Notes: a model not told the origin generated them from the sequence alone. A stretch of 64,000 nucleotides of DNA from an uncultured Eubacterium sp. (GCA_910584345.1 CAJTZX010000010.1:16258-80257); one strand, 5' to 3'; positions 20,701 through 28,829 are shown, counted from the stretch's first letter. Made by a program: numbers and translations.

Positions 20701-20745
20701 GGCTCACTCGCCTTTATTTCATTTACCAAAGGAGTTTTCTGCTTT

Positions 20746-21261
20746 ATGAGCGTTTATTCATGGATTACAATAATAGCAGCTATTACACTTTTATTTGTCA
20801 TCATCTTATTTTTCCGAAAGTTTTTGGCAGGAAAAGAAAACGGCCTAATTATATTTTCTGTCATCCTGCTTGGCATACTGGTTTCTGCCGCCCTCTATGT
20901 ATTTACTTCCATGCAAGGAACGCAGATACTTGCCTCTGAACTGGCTGCAGAATACCAAATGAAAGAAGAAACGTTTCGCACAACAGATGAAAATACAGCG
21001 AATTATCTCCATGCCGCTTATGCCTTTTATGCAGAAAACGGCGTACAATATCAGCTGCGCGGCACACAGCTTTTAGAAGAGCCGGACGCAAAGCCTGCTT
21101 TTACAGGCATCTATACATGTGATGCAGTTGACGGTTATTCCTGGTGTTATTTAAAAAAAGGAACCGTCATCCGTTATACGCTCACTGCACTTTCTCATGA
21201 CGGCAAGGAAGCTGTAAACTATGAAGCGGAATCCAAAAAATCGAAAACAGCTAAAAAATAA
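20746..21261 (+). CDS. hypothetical membrane protein, 171 aa
   Basis: I do not recognise the family. Two N-terminal membrane helices are evident (about residues 5-24 and 34-54), followed by a soluble domain of about 115 residues with a mixed alpha/beta pattern (GVQYQLRGTQLLEE, FTGIYTCDAVDGYSWCYLKKGTVIRYTL) and a Lys/Ser-rich tail. AAAGGAG lies before the ATG. It is monocistronic: own promoter upstream and a bidirectional terminator downstream. Confidence 0.75.
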   Translation: MSVYSWITIIAAITLLFVIILFFRKFLAGKENGLIIFSVILLGILVSAALYVFTSMQGTQILASELAAEYQMKEETFRTTDENTANYLHAAYAFYAENGVQYQLRGTQLLEEPDAKPAFTGIYTCDAVDGYSWCYLKKGTVIRYTLTALSHDGKEAVNYEAESKKSKTAKK

Positions 21262-21296
21262 GACGCACACGCTGCTATTTGATTTCATGTCAAAAA

Positions 21297-21338
21297 AGAC
21301 GGATGGAAAAACGATCCTATTCCATCCGTCTCTTTTTA
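21297..21338. terminator. bidirectional terminator between the 171-aa gene and nrdD
   Basis: A perfect 12-bp stem (AGACGGATGGAA/TTCCATCCGTCT) with an 11-base loop is flanked by A6 on the left and CTTTTT on the right, so it can end both converging genes. Confidence 0.93.
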
Positions 21339-21368
21339 TCACTTCTTTTGATTACTTCTTTTTATCAT

Positions 21369-23531
21369 TTATAAATGAAGTACCCGATCCTTAATCTCCT
21401 GTGTCCGTCCCTGATTCCAAAATTGTGTCCCTATATAGCCGCATGTCCGTCTGGCCACATTCATCTTATTCTGATCAGTGTTGCCGCAGCGCGGACACTT
21501 CCAGATCAACTTACCGTGACCATCATTAATAATATCGATTTCCCCATCAAATCCACACTCCTGACAGTAATCGCTCTTCGTATTGAGCTCTGCATACATA
21601 ATATTATCATAAATATATCGCATCACAGACAGTACTGCTTCCAGATTCGTCTTCATATCCGGCACTTCTACATAACTGATTGCACCGCCTGGCGATAGCA
21701 TCTGAAACTCAGCTTCAAATTTCAGCTTGGTAAACGCGTCAATCTGCTCCATAACATGTACATGATAGCTGTTTGTAATATAATTTTTATCAGTCACCCC
21801 TGGAATTTTGTCAAATCGCTTCTGCAGACACTTCGCAAATTTATATGTGGTAGACTCTAATGGCGTCCCATACACAGAAAAATCAATATTTTCCTCTGCC
21901 TTCCACTTTGCGCAGGCGTCGTTCATATGCTGCATCACCGCCAGCGCAAAAGGCTTTGCCTCTGCATCCGTATGAGACTTGCCTGTCATATATCTGGTAC
22001 ACTCATATAATCCCGCATATCCAAGCGATATCGTAGAATAACCCCCATATAATAAAGGATCGATGGTTTCCCCTTTTTTCAGCCTTGCCAGCGCCCCATG
22101 CTGCCACAAGATCGGCGCCACATCGGAAGGCGTTCCTTTCAAACGGTTGTGGCGGCACATCAGCGCCCGCTTGCACAGTGCCAGACGCTCATCAAAAATC
22201 TTCCAAAACTGATCCATATCGCCGCCAGACGAGCAGGCAATATCTACCAGGTTCAATGTTACAACACCTTGATTAAATCTTCCGTAAAATTTAAACTTAT
22301 CATTCTTATCTTTGTATACTGTTAAGAAAGAACGGCAGCCCATGCATGTATAGCAATTTCCCTGTTTCAGCTTTTTCATCATCTTTTCTGAAATATAATC
22401 CGGCACCATACGCTTTGCCGTACATTGCGCAGCAATTTTAGTCAGATAATAGTATTTGCTGTCTTCATGTACATTATCCTCTTCCAGTACGTAAATAAGC
22501 TTCGGAAACGCCGGCGTAATATAGATTCCCTGCTCATTCATTACACCTTTGATACGCTGACGCAGCATCTCTTCGATACAAATGGCAAGATCATCTCTTG
22601 TCTGCCCTTCTTCTACTTCATTCAAATACATAAACACCGTTACAAAAGGCGCCTGTCCATTTGTCGTCATTAAAGAAATGACTTGGTACTGAATCATCTG
22701 CACCCCTTGTTTAATCTCATCTCGAACTCGTTTCTCTGCAATCTCATTAATCTTGATCTCGTCCAGTTCCAAATCTTCCGCTTCAAATTCTTCACGCACT
22801 CTTCTGCGAAATTTTTCCCGGCTGACCTGGACAAACGGCGCTAAATGCGACAGCGTGATACTCTGTCCGCCATACTGTGCACTTGCAATCTGCGCGATAC
22901 TCTGTGTTGCAATATTGCAGGCAGTTGCAAAGCTCTTTGGCGGCTCAATCATCGTCTCACTGATTACAGTCCCGTTTTGAAGCATATCTTCCAAATTTAC
23001 GAGACAGCAATTGTGCATATGCTGGGCAAAATAATCTGCATCATGAAAATGAATGATCCCTTCTTCATGCGCTTCTACAATATCCTCCGGAAGCAAAAAC
23101 CGTTTCGTAATATCTTTGCTGACCTCGCCTGCCATATAATCTCTTTGCACACTGTTGACCGTCGGATTTTTGTTAGAATTTTCCTGTTTGACTTCCTCGT
23201 TGTTGCATTCAATCAAACTTAAAATCTGCTCATCCGTAGAATTGGATTTGCGGACTAATGCACGCTTATAGCGGTATGTAATATAATTTCTGGCAACATC
23301 AAACGCACGCTGGTTCATAATCTCATTTTCTACAAGATCCTGAATTTCCTCCACATTCAGTGCACGTCCCATCCGTTCACAAATTTTCCTCACATTTTCT
23401 GAGATCAAGGTGACCTGCAGCTCATTCAACCGCGCACTCTCCGCTACACTCAGATTCGCTCTGCTCACTGCCTGGCTGATTTTATCGATGTCAAATGTCA
23501 TCTCCGAACCACTTCGTTTAATAATCTTCAT
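21369..23531 (-). CDS. nrdD: anaerobic ribonucleoside-triphosphate reductase (class III)
   Basis: Reduces NTPs to dNTPs under anaerobiosis by a glycyl radical. The 720 residues include an N-terminal ATP-cone (MKIIKRSGSEMTFDIDKISQ onward, about 1-95) for allosteric control and a long 10-stranded barrel domain. A zinc-site region has YCQECGFDG and WKCPRCGN. The glycyl-radical motif RTCGYIG lies about 25 residues from the end. The activase gene nrdG is not next to it and is not in the window. A consensus promoter and candidate NrdR boxes lie upstream. Confidence 0.97.
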   Translation of the reverse strand: MKIIKRSGSEMTFDIDKISQAVSRANLSVAESARLNELQVTLISENVRKICERMGRALNVEEIQDLVENEIMNQRAFDVARNYITYRYKRALVRKSNSTDEQILSLIECNNEEVKQENSNKNPTVNSVQRDYMAGEVSKDITKRFLLPEDIVEAHEEGIIHFHDADYFAQHMHNCCLVNLEDMLQNGTVISETMIEPPKSFATACNIATQSIAQIASAQYGGQSITLSHLAPFVQVSREKFRRRVREEFEAEDLELDEIKINEIAEKRVRDEIKQGVQMIQYQVISLMTTNGQAPFVTVFMYLNEVEEGQTRDDLAICIEEMLRQRIKGVMNEQGIYITPAFPKLIYVLEEDNVHEDSKYYYLTKIAAQCTAKRMVPDYISEKMMKKLKQGNCYTCMGCRSFLTVYKDKNDKFKFYGRFNQGVVTLNLVDIACSSGGDMDQFWKIFDERLALCKRALMCRHNRLKGTPSDVAPILWQHGALARLKKGETIDPLLYGGYSTISLGYAGLYECTRYMTGKSHTDAEAKPFALAVMQHMNDACAKWKAEENIDFSVYGTPLESTTYKFAKCLQKRFDKIPGVTDKNYITNSYHVHVMEQIDAFTKLKFEAEFQMLSPGGAISYVEVPDMKTNLEAVLSVMRYIYDNIMYAELNTKSDYCQECGFDGEIDIINDGHGKLIWKCPRCGNTDQNKMNVARRTCGYIGTQFWNQGRTQEIKDRVLHL

Positions 23532-23569
23532 TTTACTCTGCTCCTTTTTCTCACATGCTTATGAATGAT

Positions 23570-23662
23570 ATTGTATCCGAACAAGGGTTCATTGTCAATG
23601 CCCTATACTATATCTATGTATTTTTCATAAAATCATACAAAATATTCCACAAGATATTGTGT
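23570..23662 (-). promoter_or_regulatory. nrdD promoter with two candidate NrdR boxes
   Basis: The promoter is TTGACA, 17 bp, TACAAT (23570-23598). Upstream lie ACACAATATCTTGTGG (23647-23662 on the minus strand) and a weaker ATACTATATCTATGTA on the plus strand (23605-23620). Both resemble the 16-bp NrdR palindrome, with centres 42 bp apart, about four helical turns. Confidence 0.55.
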
Positions 23663-23667
23663 ATTTG

Positions 23668-23700
23668 CAAAAAAGATGAACCCAAACCTGCGGATTCATC
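23668..23700 (-). terminator. intrinsic terminator of hisB
   Basis: Minus strand GATGAATCC pairs with GGGTTCATC (one mismatch) and is followed by TTTTTTT. It starts 26 bp after the hisB stop. Confidence 0.8.
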
Positions 23701-23725
23701 CTATTGTAACGAACTGTTTCAAAAA

Positions 23726-24313
23726 CTATAAAACTCCCTTTGTAGAAAGTACGTCTGTAATACGTTTATCTACACTGACTGCCATATCCAACGCCTTCCC
23801 AAAAGCTTTAAACATCGCTTCCATCATATGATGGTCATTTTCCCCATACAGCACTTTGATATGAAGATTCATACCCGCCGCATAGCTGACCGCATAAAAA
23901 AACTCTTTTGTCATCTGCGTATCCATTTCTCCGCATCGATCACCTATAAACTGTGCGTCGTACACAAAATACGGCCTGCCTGATAAATCCAGCGCACATA
24001 ATACGAGCGCTTCATCCATCGGCAAAATAAAATACCCATAACGGCGTATCCCCTTTTTATCTCCAACTGCTTCTTTGATCGCATTGCCTAAGACAATTCC
24101 GGTATCTTCAATACTATGATGGCAATCTACTTGTATATCCCCTTTGCAGACCACCTTAAGATCAAACAGCCCATGTCTTGCAAATCCATCCAGCATATGG
24201 TCAAAAAATTTGATTCCGGTATCCAGGCTGCTTTTCCCGGTCCCATCTAGCTCCAGCTGAACAGCAATCTGCGTTTCTTTCGTATCACGTTTTACCTGTG
24301 CGCTCCTACTCAC
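23726..24313 (-). CDS. hisB: imidazoleglycerol-phosphate dehydratase
   Basis: Catalyses the sixth step of histidine synthesis. The 195 residues show the family signatures FFDHMLDGFARHGLFDL and DCHHSIEDTGIVLG, plus the second set DHHMMEAMFKAFGKAL; the histidines bind the two catalytic manganese ions. The start is GTG at 24313, overlapping the stop of the 52-aa upstream gene by 4 bp (GTGA). No other his genes are in the window, so hisB is separated from a his operon here. A terminator follows. Confidence 0.97.
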   Translation of the reverse strand: MSRSAQVKRDTKETQIAVQLELDGTGKSSLDTGIKFFDHMLDGFARHGLFDLKVVCKGDIQVDCHHSIEDTGIVLGNAIKEAVGDKKGIRRYGYFILPMDEALVLCALDLSGRPYFVYDAQFIGDRCGEMDTQMTKEFFYAVSYAAGMNLHIKVLYGENDHHMMEAMFKAFGKALDMAVSVDKRITDVLSTKGVL

Positions 24314-24468
24314 TGGTTCATGCCCTCACTTTTCTTTTTTTCATGGTCCTGATCCCATTTCGAAATCAGTCTGGTGCGTACCCACTTTGGATCGTTGCTA
24401 TAATGGCGCTGTACATAGCTGCAATACTCCCTACGGGTCATTTCATGAATATTCTTCTGTTTTAGCAT
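24310..24468 (-). CDS. small basic protein, 52 aa, translationally coupled to hisB
   Basis: Too short for usual gene calling but well supported. It has ATG at 24468 with AAAGGAG about 6 bases upstream and a stop overlapping the hisB GTG. The product begins MLKQKNIHEMTRREYCSYVQ and is rich in Lys, Arg and aromatic residues, with no membrane helix. I do not recognise a family. Coupling to hisB suggests it either feeds ribosomes to the GTG start or works with the dehydratase; both are inference. Confidence 0.7.
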   Translation of the reverse strand: MLKQKNIHEMTRREYCSYVQRHYSNDPKWVRTRLISKWDQDHEKKKSEGMNQ

Positions 24469-24704
24469 TCCATTCTCCTTTGCCTATGTATTGTCGTTCA
24501 TCGTGTTTCTATATTTTAATCGTAATGGACAATTCTTTCAAGTGTTTTTTCTAATAATCACAAACAAAAAGAGCCCAGAACCTTATCTCCGCACTCTTTA
24601 CATGACCATCTGCGCTTCTTATCCCTGATTATGCCATGATCTATCATCTTACACTGTATATTTTCAAACCGTTTTCTTTGCATCCTATCATGACCAACTC
24701 TCAT

Positions 24705-25436
24705 TTACCCCCCCCCACAATAATAACAAAAATATCGTTCCCGAAGCGGCTGATACGCGCCTCTTGGCAAAAAAATACTTTTCCCATTGTCCAGACAGAG
24801 CTCATGAGCATTCAAACTGTCAATATGTGACAGGTTTACAATATAAGAAGCTCCGACTTTCACAAATTCCTCATACTGCTCTAACATTTTATACAACTCG
24901 GCAATTGTCATACGCAATATAGCCTGTGTGCCATCCATCAGATACAAGCACTGACGCTTGCCCTGGGCTTCACAAGATAATATTTGTTCTATTGCCACTC
25001 TGCGAATTCTGCCATCAATCCGCAGCAGCAAATATCTCTTCTGCCTTTCTTCTATCTCACTCAAAAATTTATCTAATGCTGAAAACAGCTGCCTTTGGGT
25101 CACTGGTTTTACCAAATACTGCGAGGCATCTACACCAAACGCCTCCAATGCATGGTCGACAGATGATGTTAAAAAAATAATCCTTCCCTCGCTGCCCATA
25201 TCCCGTAGTTCCTGTGCCGCAAGCATTCCTGTTTTCTTTGGCATATAGATATCCAGCAGCAGCAAATCCGGCGTGTAATCTTTTTCTCTTACCATCTGCA
25301 GCAATTCCTGTGCATTTTCAAACCTTTCAATCGAAAATACACATCCTGGATGCTCCTTTTGGTAAGCTGTCAGCATATTCTCTGTTTTATCCAGTTCCTT
25401 TTTCTCATCATCACAAAGCGCTATCAAGTACATCAT
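24705..25436 (-). CDS. LytTR-family response regulator (AgrA/ComE-like)
   Basis: A DNA-binding response regulator, 243 residues. The receiver domain (about 1-125) has the acidic pocket CDDE, phospho-acceptor Asp in LLLLDIYMP, Thr/Ser in FLTSS and Lys in LVKPV. A LytTR domain follows (about 140-240), with RYLLLRIDGRIRRVAIEQI and the SHIDSLNAHELCLDNGK segment. No histidine kinase is adjacent, so it is an orphan here. The C-terminus ends in three Gly codons formed by a G9 run just before TAA, a possible slippage site. Confidence 0.92.
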   Translation of the reverse strand: MMYLIALCDDEKKELDKTENMLTAYQKEHPGCVFSIERFENAQELLQMVREKDYTPDLLLLDIYMPKKTGMLAAQELRDMGSEGRIIFLTSSVDHALEAFGVDASQYLVKPVTQRQLFSALDKFLSEIEERQKRYLLLRIDGRIRRVAIEQILSCEAQGKRQCLYLMDGTQAILRMTIAELYKMLEQYEEFVKVGASYIVNLSHIDSLNAHELCLDNGKSIFLPRGAYQPLRERYFCYYCGGG

Positions 25437-25479
25437 TGTTGTCTCTTTCGTGTTTTGTTTTCCGTTTTCTTATTTTTTC

Positions 25480-25507
25480 ATTATAGCAGTTTTAGCATTA
25501 AAATCAA
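25480..25507 (-). promoter_or_regulatory. promoter of the LytTR regulator
   Basis: Minus strand TTGATT, 16-bp spacer, TATAAT, about 45 bp before the ATG at 25436. Confidence 0.7.
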
Positions 25508-25525
25508 TAGCAGAAAACAAAATTT

Positions 25526-25615
25526 AACGCTCCTTTTCACAGCGCAAAACAGTTTAGACAGCAAAGCAGAACTTTTATGCTGCCCCTTCCTGTCTAAACT
25601 GTTACAATAAGCGTT
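25526..25615. repeat. nested inverted repeat after pspC, possible terminator or palindromic element
   Basis: The outer stem is AACGCT/AGCGTT, the middle stem is 14 perfect bp (AACAGTTTAGACAG with its complement at 25590-25603), and the inner stem is GCAG/CTGC. It begins 13 bp after the pspC stop. The tail on the minus strand is AAATTTTGTTTTC, so it could act as a terminator, but it is larger than needed and shares AACAGTTTAGA with other intergenic repeats. Confidence 0.7.
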
Positions 25616-25627
25616 GAAACTTCCGAT

Positions 25628-25816
25628 TTAATATTCCGGTGGCATAATAATCGCAGCTACAATGTAAGCCAAAATACCACTGCCGCCAGCCAGGCAGAAT
25701 AATACCCATACAAGCCGGATTACCGTTGCATCAATATTAAAATACTGTGCAATACCACCGCATACGCCACAAATAATCCGGTTCTGATTTGATTTTACAA
25801 GTTTTTTCGTTTCCAT
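25628..25816 (-). CDS. PspC-domain membrane protein
   Basis: A short PspC protein of 62 residues. It has the family start (KLVKSNQNRIICGVCGGIAQYFNIDATVIRLVWVL) followed by one hydrophobic helix (GGSGILAYIVAAIIM) and a PPEY end. PspC proteins act in envelope stress signalling. It is the last gene of a padR-led operon, 21 bp after the DUF4097 gene, and a large hairpin follows. Confidence 0.92.
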   Translation of the reverse strand: METKKLVKSNQNRIICGVCGGIAQYFNIDATVIRLVWVLFCLAGGSGILAYIVAAIIMPPEY

Positions 25817-25837
25817 GATTTCTTCCTCCGTTTATAC

Positions 25838-26842
25838 TTAAAAATTGTCAATAGAAATAGTACCCATACCGCAGTTCAATTCAAATTCTGCCGATGCACC
25901 ATTTTCTATCCGTTTTTCTCTTGACAGTCCGGTGTAACTATTATCTCCAATCTCAATGCTGCCTACTCCACAGCTCAGCATATAATTTGCGCTGTCGACT
26001 CCTTTGGCAAGGTCCAGATCAACTGTACCCATGCCACAGTCAATCTTGGCATATTCCGTAATGTCTGCTTCGATATCCATTGTCCCGACGCCGCAGTCCA
26101 AATAAACCATTTTAAAAACGCTGTCTTCAATATCAATCTCACCTGCGCCAACAGCCACAGAAAATATTTGCGCTTCCATGCTCTCTAACGAAATCAATCC
26201 GGCATCTGTATTTACAGTAAGCTGATCTGCCGAAAATCCACAATCTGCATCCACTTCTCCGGCTTTGATCTCAATCTCAGCATTTTCAAATTTAAAATTA
26301 CCTGGAATTTCCAAATAGACCGTTACGTCTTTTCTGCTCTTCTTTCCCTGTCTGGTATCCTGAATCGTTATTTCACCTGCGTCACATACTGCCATAATCT
26401 CATCCGACGAATCGGACTCAGACAAATAGGATACCTGAATGCGGCTGTCCTCCGATTCTTCGATCAATAAATTACCATACTGCAGATTGACGGACAAATT
26501 TTGAACAGCAGAAGAATCTATGGTCAAAAGGCCCATGGCATCACCTTCATATAGAGCATAGGATGGATCCTCCTGCGAAGAGTCAGAATCATCTAAAGCT
26601 TCTACTGCTGCCAACTCCTTCGTATCATCTGATTCTTCTCCCACTGCTATCCCCTTCGTATCTACTTTCTCTTTGGCAATGGATGCGATCTCATGCACCC
26701 TGTCTTTTGCCCTTCCAAATATATCATCATTTTCCCATGCCAGATGACCGCCGCTCAGCGCAAAGCTTAAAATCAACGCCGCGCAGCCAATACCGACACA
26801 GCCTGCTGTAATATACAGAATCATTCGAATCAATCTGTTCAT
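25838..26842 (-). CDS. DUF4097-type membrane-anchored beta-repeat protein
   Basis: Start ATG 26842 is chosen because GGAAGGAG lies 6 bases upstream and it overlaps the upstream stop as ATGA; a longer frame to 26905 lies inside that gene. The 334 residues have one N-terminal membrane helix (MILYITAGCVGIGCAALIL), an acidic low-complexity stretch, then a C-terminal repetitive beta structure. This includes alternating short motifs (AKIDCGMGTVDLD, SCGVGSIEIG, NCGMGTISID), typical of DUF4097 'adhesin-like' proteins. It is part of the padR operon. Its exact role is unknown; envelope sensing is a guess from neighbours. Confidence 0.85.
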   Translation of the reverse strand: MNRLIRMILYITAGCVGIGCAALILSFALSGGHLAWENDDIFGRAKDRVHEIASIAKEKVDTKGIAVGEESDDTKELAAVEALDDSDSSQEDPSYALYEGDAMGLLTIDSSAVQNLSVNLQYGNLLIEESEDSRIQVSYLSESDSSDEIMAVCDAGEITIQDTRQGKKSRKDVTVYLEIPGNFKFENAEIEIKAGEVDADCGFSADQLTVNTDAGLISLESMEAQIFSVAVGAGEIDIEDSVFKMVYLDCGVGTMDIEADITEYAKIDCGMGTVDLDLAKGVDSANYMLSCGVGSIEIGDNSYTGLSREKRIENGASAEFELNCGMGTISIDNF

Positions 26843-27669
26843 GCCGCACTCCTTCCCCACTGCAAAACTCTTTGAAACAGATGTACAATCTGGCGAAATA
26901 TCCACGGCAGAAATCTGCCACAGACAAGCATCACAAGAATCATGCTAAGTCCGCTTCCTGCAATCAAAAGCATACCAATTCCAAGTATAAACAGCCCTTT
27001 CACGAAAGACAATGAGCACAATTTAACGATAGCTACAACCGTGCAGGCAATACCTCCAATCACCCCACCAATCGAACAAACGCCAAGCGCCACAATAATT
27101 GCAAACAAAATGCCTACAATCCCAAGCGCTCCTGACAATACCGTTCCCCAGACCGGGGATGTAAACACTGCCAATATAATAAATAAAATCAGCTTCGTGC
27201 GTCTGTCTGCCCTAGTGTCATTCTGACCCGATCTTCTTTCGTATTGGTCATATCTCCTATAATCTGTCCCTCCCTGGGATTGATATTGGTCAGTACCATC
27301 TGACTGTGTATGCTTGTCAGAAGATGATGTCTGCTCTTCATTTTTGCGAAAATCACTGCCGGAAAAAATACTCTTATAACCGCGTCCAGACTGGTTTTTG
27401 CCATATCCATACTTTCCAGACGTCTGTCCCTCCCGTACCTGTGGGGGATTTTTTAATGCACCTGTCATATCTCCGGTACTGTTCAATGCCTCTTTGATGC
27501 TGTCTGCAATGATTTTCGGAGATTCCAGTTCTTCCAAAACAATCGCTTCATTTTCCACTCCGGCATCGTCAAAATAGCTCCGGTAATAATCCATCGCCTC
27601 ATCCCGTTCCTCTTTGGGAATCTCATATAACAGGCGTTCTAACTGTTCCAAAAATAACTCTTTGTTCAT
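26839..27669 (-). CDS. DUF1700 (HAAS-type) membrane protein
   Basis: The N-terminus (MNKELFLEQLERLLYEIPKE, about 1-65) is the helical DUF1700/HAAS domain that usually accompanies PadR regulators. A polar Gln/Ser/Arg-rich linker follows (about 80-155), then a C-terminal block of three or four membrane helices (LILFIILAVFTSPVWGTVL onward). 276 residues. The start overlaps the padR stop and the end overlaps the DUF4097 start, both by ATGA-type 4-bp junctions, so translation of all three is coupled. Confidence 0.85.
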   Translation of the reverse strand: MNKELFLEQLERLLYEIPKEERDEAMDYYRSYFDDAGVENEAIVLEELESPKIIADSIKEALNSTGDMTGALKNPPQVREGQTSGKYGYGKNQSGRGYKSIFSGSDFRKNEEQTSSSDKHTQSDGTDQYQSQGGTDYRRYDQYERRSGQNDTRADRRTKLILFIILAVFTSPVWGTVLSGALGIVGILFAIIVALGVCSIGGVIGGIACTVVAIVKLCSLSFVKGLFILGIGMLLIAGSGLSMILVMLVCGRFLPWIFRQIVHLFQRVLQWGRSAA

Positions 27670-27989
27670 GTTAACTCCTCTCCCGAAAACAATGCACTAA
27701 TTTTTCTTGAATAACTCTTCCACTCATCACTATACAGACGAAGCTGTGCTTCACCTGCCGGTGTCAGCTTATAATATCTGCGGTTTCTGCCGCCGCATTC
27801 CCGGTCATATACCTGCAGGCAATCATCTTTCTGCAGACGGCGCAGCACCGGATAAAGCGTAGATTCTGACACTTCGATCGTTTTGCGCACATCCTGCGTG
27901 ATCTTGTATCCATAAGTACCTTCTTCGTCTTTGGACACAACTGCCAGTACGATTGCATCTAAAAGTGCAGCGCCTGTATTAAAAACCAT
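27666..27989 (-). CDS. PadR family transcriptional regulator
   Basis: A winged-helix repressor of 107 residues. It has the family core: LDAIVLAVVSKDEEGTYGYKI, then the recognition helix region SESTLYPVLRRLQKDDCL and the wing CGGRNRRYYKLTPAGEAQL. It leads the padR-DUF1700-DUF4097-pspC operon. Such operons are known to be autoregulated by the PadR protein, and an inverted repeat in the leader fits this. Confidence 0.94.
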   Translation of the reverse strand: MVFNTGAALLDAIVLAVVSKDEEGTYGYKITQDVRKTIEVSESTLYPVLRRLQKDDCLQVYDRECGGRNRRYYKLTPAGEAQLRLYSDEWKSYSRKISALFSGEELT

Positions 27990-28003
27990 GCCATCACTCC
28001 TTG

Positions 28004-28075
28004 TATCAATATATTATTTGATGTTTGATATTAGTTGTTGTTTAATACTATACGTTATATAATATCATTTGTCAA
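28004..28075 (-). promoter_or_regulatory. padR operon promoter and candidate operator
   Basis: Minus strand TTGACA, 17 bp, TATAGT (28047-28075). Between it and the ATG, TATCAA and TTGATA form an inverted repeat with a 15-bp spacer (28004-28030), a plausible autoregulatory PadR site. Confidence 0.65.
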
Positions 28076-28223
28076 GTGGTATTTTCCACATACACATCAA
28101 AAAATGACTGTAATAAATCTCTAGAATGATATGTATAGTTATTTTCTTTTTGTGTTATAAATATAGTACGTACTAAACATGTTTCCGGCCGGAAAACAAA
28201 TCATATTTAAAGGAGGAACTACG

Positions 28224-28484
28224 ATGTAAAAAGCAAAGCTCCATTTTAAACTGTTAGCATCAGCGCTTGGTATTTTTGCCTGCTGCGCAGCTCTCCTAAC
28301 AGCCAAACAAAGTGTTTTTGCTGCAAATGGAACACCGGAAAGCGCCTATGCCAGTGAGATGCGAGGTATGACCGCTTTTGAAATCACAAAGGATATGAAA
28401 GCAGGTTGGAACCTTGGAAATTCACTGGAATCCGATTATAATGAAACTTACTGGGGCAACCCGACCATAACAAAAGAAGTCTAA
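28224..28484 (+). pseudogene. remnant of a secreted GH5 cellulase (N-terminal fragment)
   Basis: AAAGGAGG is followed by ATG and then immediately TAA; a single A-to-T change from AAA would explain the stop. Reading on in the same frame gives a signal-peptide-like hydrophobic stretch (LLASALGIFACCAALLTA), then MTAFEITKDMKAGWNLGNSL and ETYWGNPTITKEV, which is the conserved start of family 5 endoglucanases. The frame then ends at TAA 28482 and the catalytic barrel is missing. So the gene is both start-inactivated and truncated. A 14-bp palindrome (TTTCCGG with its mirror) lies upstream at 28182-28195. No other plant-polysaccharide gene is nearby. Confidence 0.8.
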
Positions 28485-28578
28485 ATTTGGGAATAAATGT
28501 TGTTTCTCTTTGGTACAGATGCCTTGCTGTAATGCTGTCCCTGCCTAACAGTGATTTTAACAATGCCGTATCAAATAG

Positions 28579-28734
28579 CATCCGTTTTGGCGGCTCACAG
28601 GCATAACAGAACCTACACCCTACGAATACGTAATAAAACGGCTGATCGGCCACCGCATCACGGACATAACAGAAAGAACCTATACAGAACGGGATATTGA
28701 GTGGTTTAGAGCCGAACTGGAAAAGATGACGTAA
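28579..28734 (+). pseudogene. C-terminal remnant of a tyrosine recombinase (integrase)
   Basis: The open stretch to TAA 28732 encodes YEYVIKRLIGHRITDITERT followed by YTERDIEWFRAELEKM. This matches the end of phage/transposon integrases: the LxGH box, the catalytic Tyr region (TYT), and the terminal helix. The upstream part with the Arg/His residues is absent and a stop lies at 28576. It abuts the cellulase fragment, so this is a deletion scar of a mobile element. About 95 bp between them are not recognisable. Confidence 0.7.
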
Positions 28735-28755
28735 GCCTTGTCGCTGCGGCTTTTT
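28733..28755 (+). terminator. small hairpin terminator after the integrase remnant
   Basis: AAGCC and GGCTT pair around TTGTCGCTGC and are followed by more T residues. A short stem, but placed directly at the stop codon. Confidence 0.45.
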
Positions 28756-28796
28756 CCGTGTTTGCATATCCCAAAATTTTGTCACCTTCCCCTTGC

Positions 28797-28829
28797 AGCC
28801 TACGTGTAGCCTACCCGTTGCCTACGGAG
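28797..28829. repeat. three tandem 11-bp repeats beside the integrase remnant
   Basis: AGCCTACGTGT, AGCCTACCCGT and TGCCTACGGAG lie head to tail. Such short direct repeats near an integrase end can be arm-type binding sites or part of an attachment site. No matching copy is visible elsewhere in the window. Confidence 0.55.

Noticed and set aside
24567..24600. Terminator after the LytTR gene (AAAGAG/CTCTTT)
   Set aside because: Only six pairs with a 20-base loop and more than 100 bp from the stop; too weak to list.
28384..28785. Minus-strand 133-aa open frame opposite the cellulase/integrase scar
   Set aside because: It is the antisense of the two recognisable remnants on the plus strand and has no site for translation.
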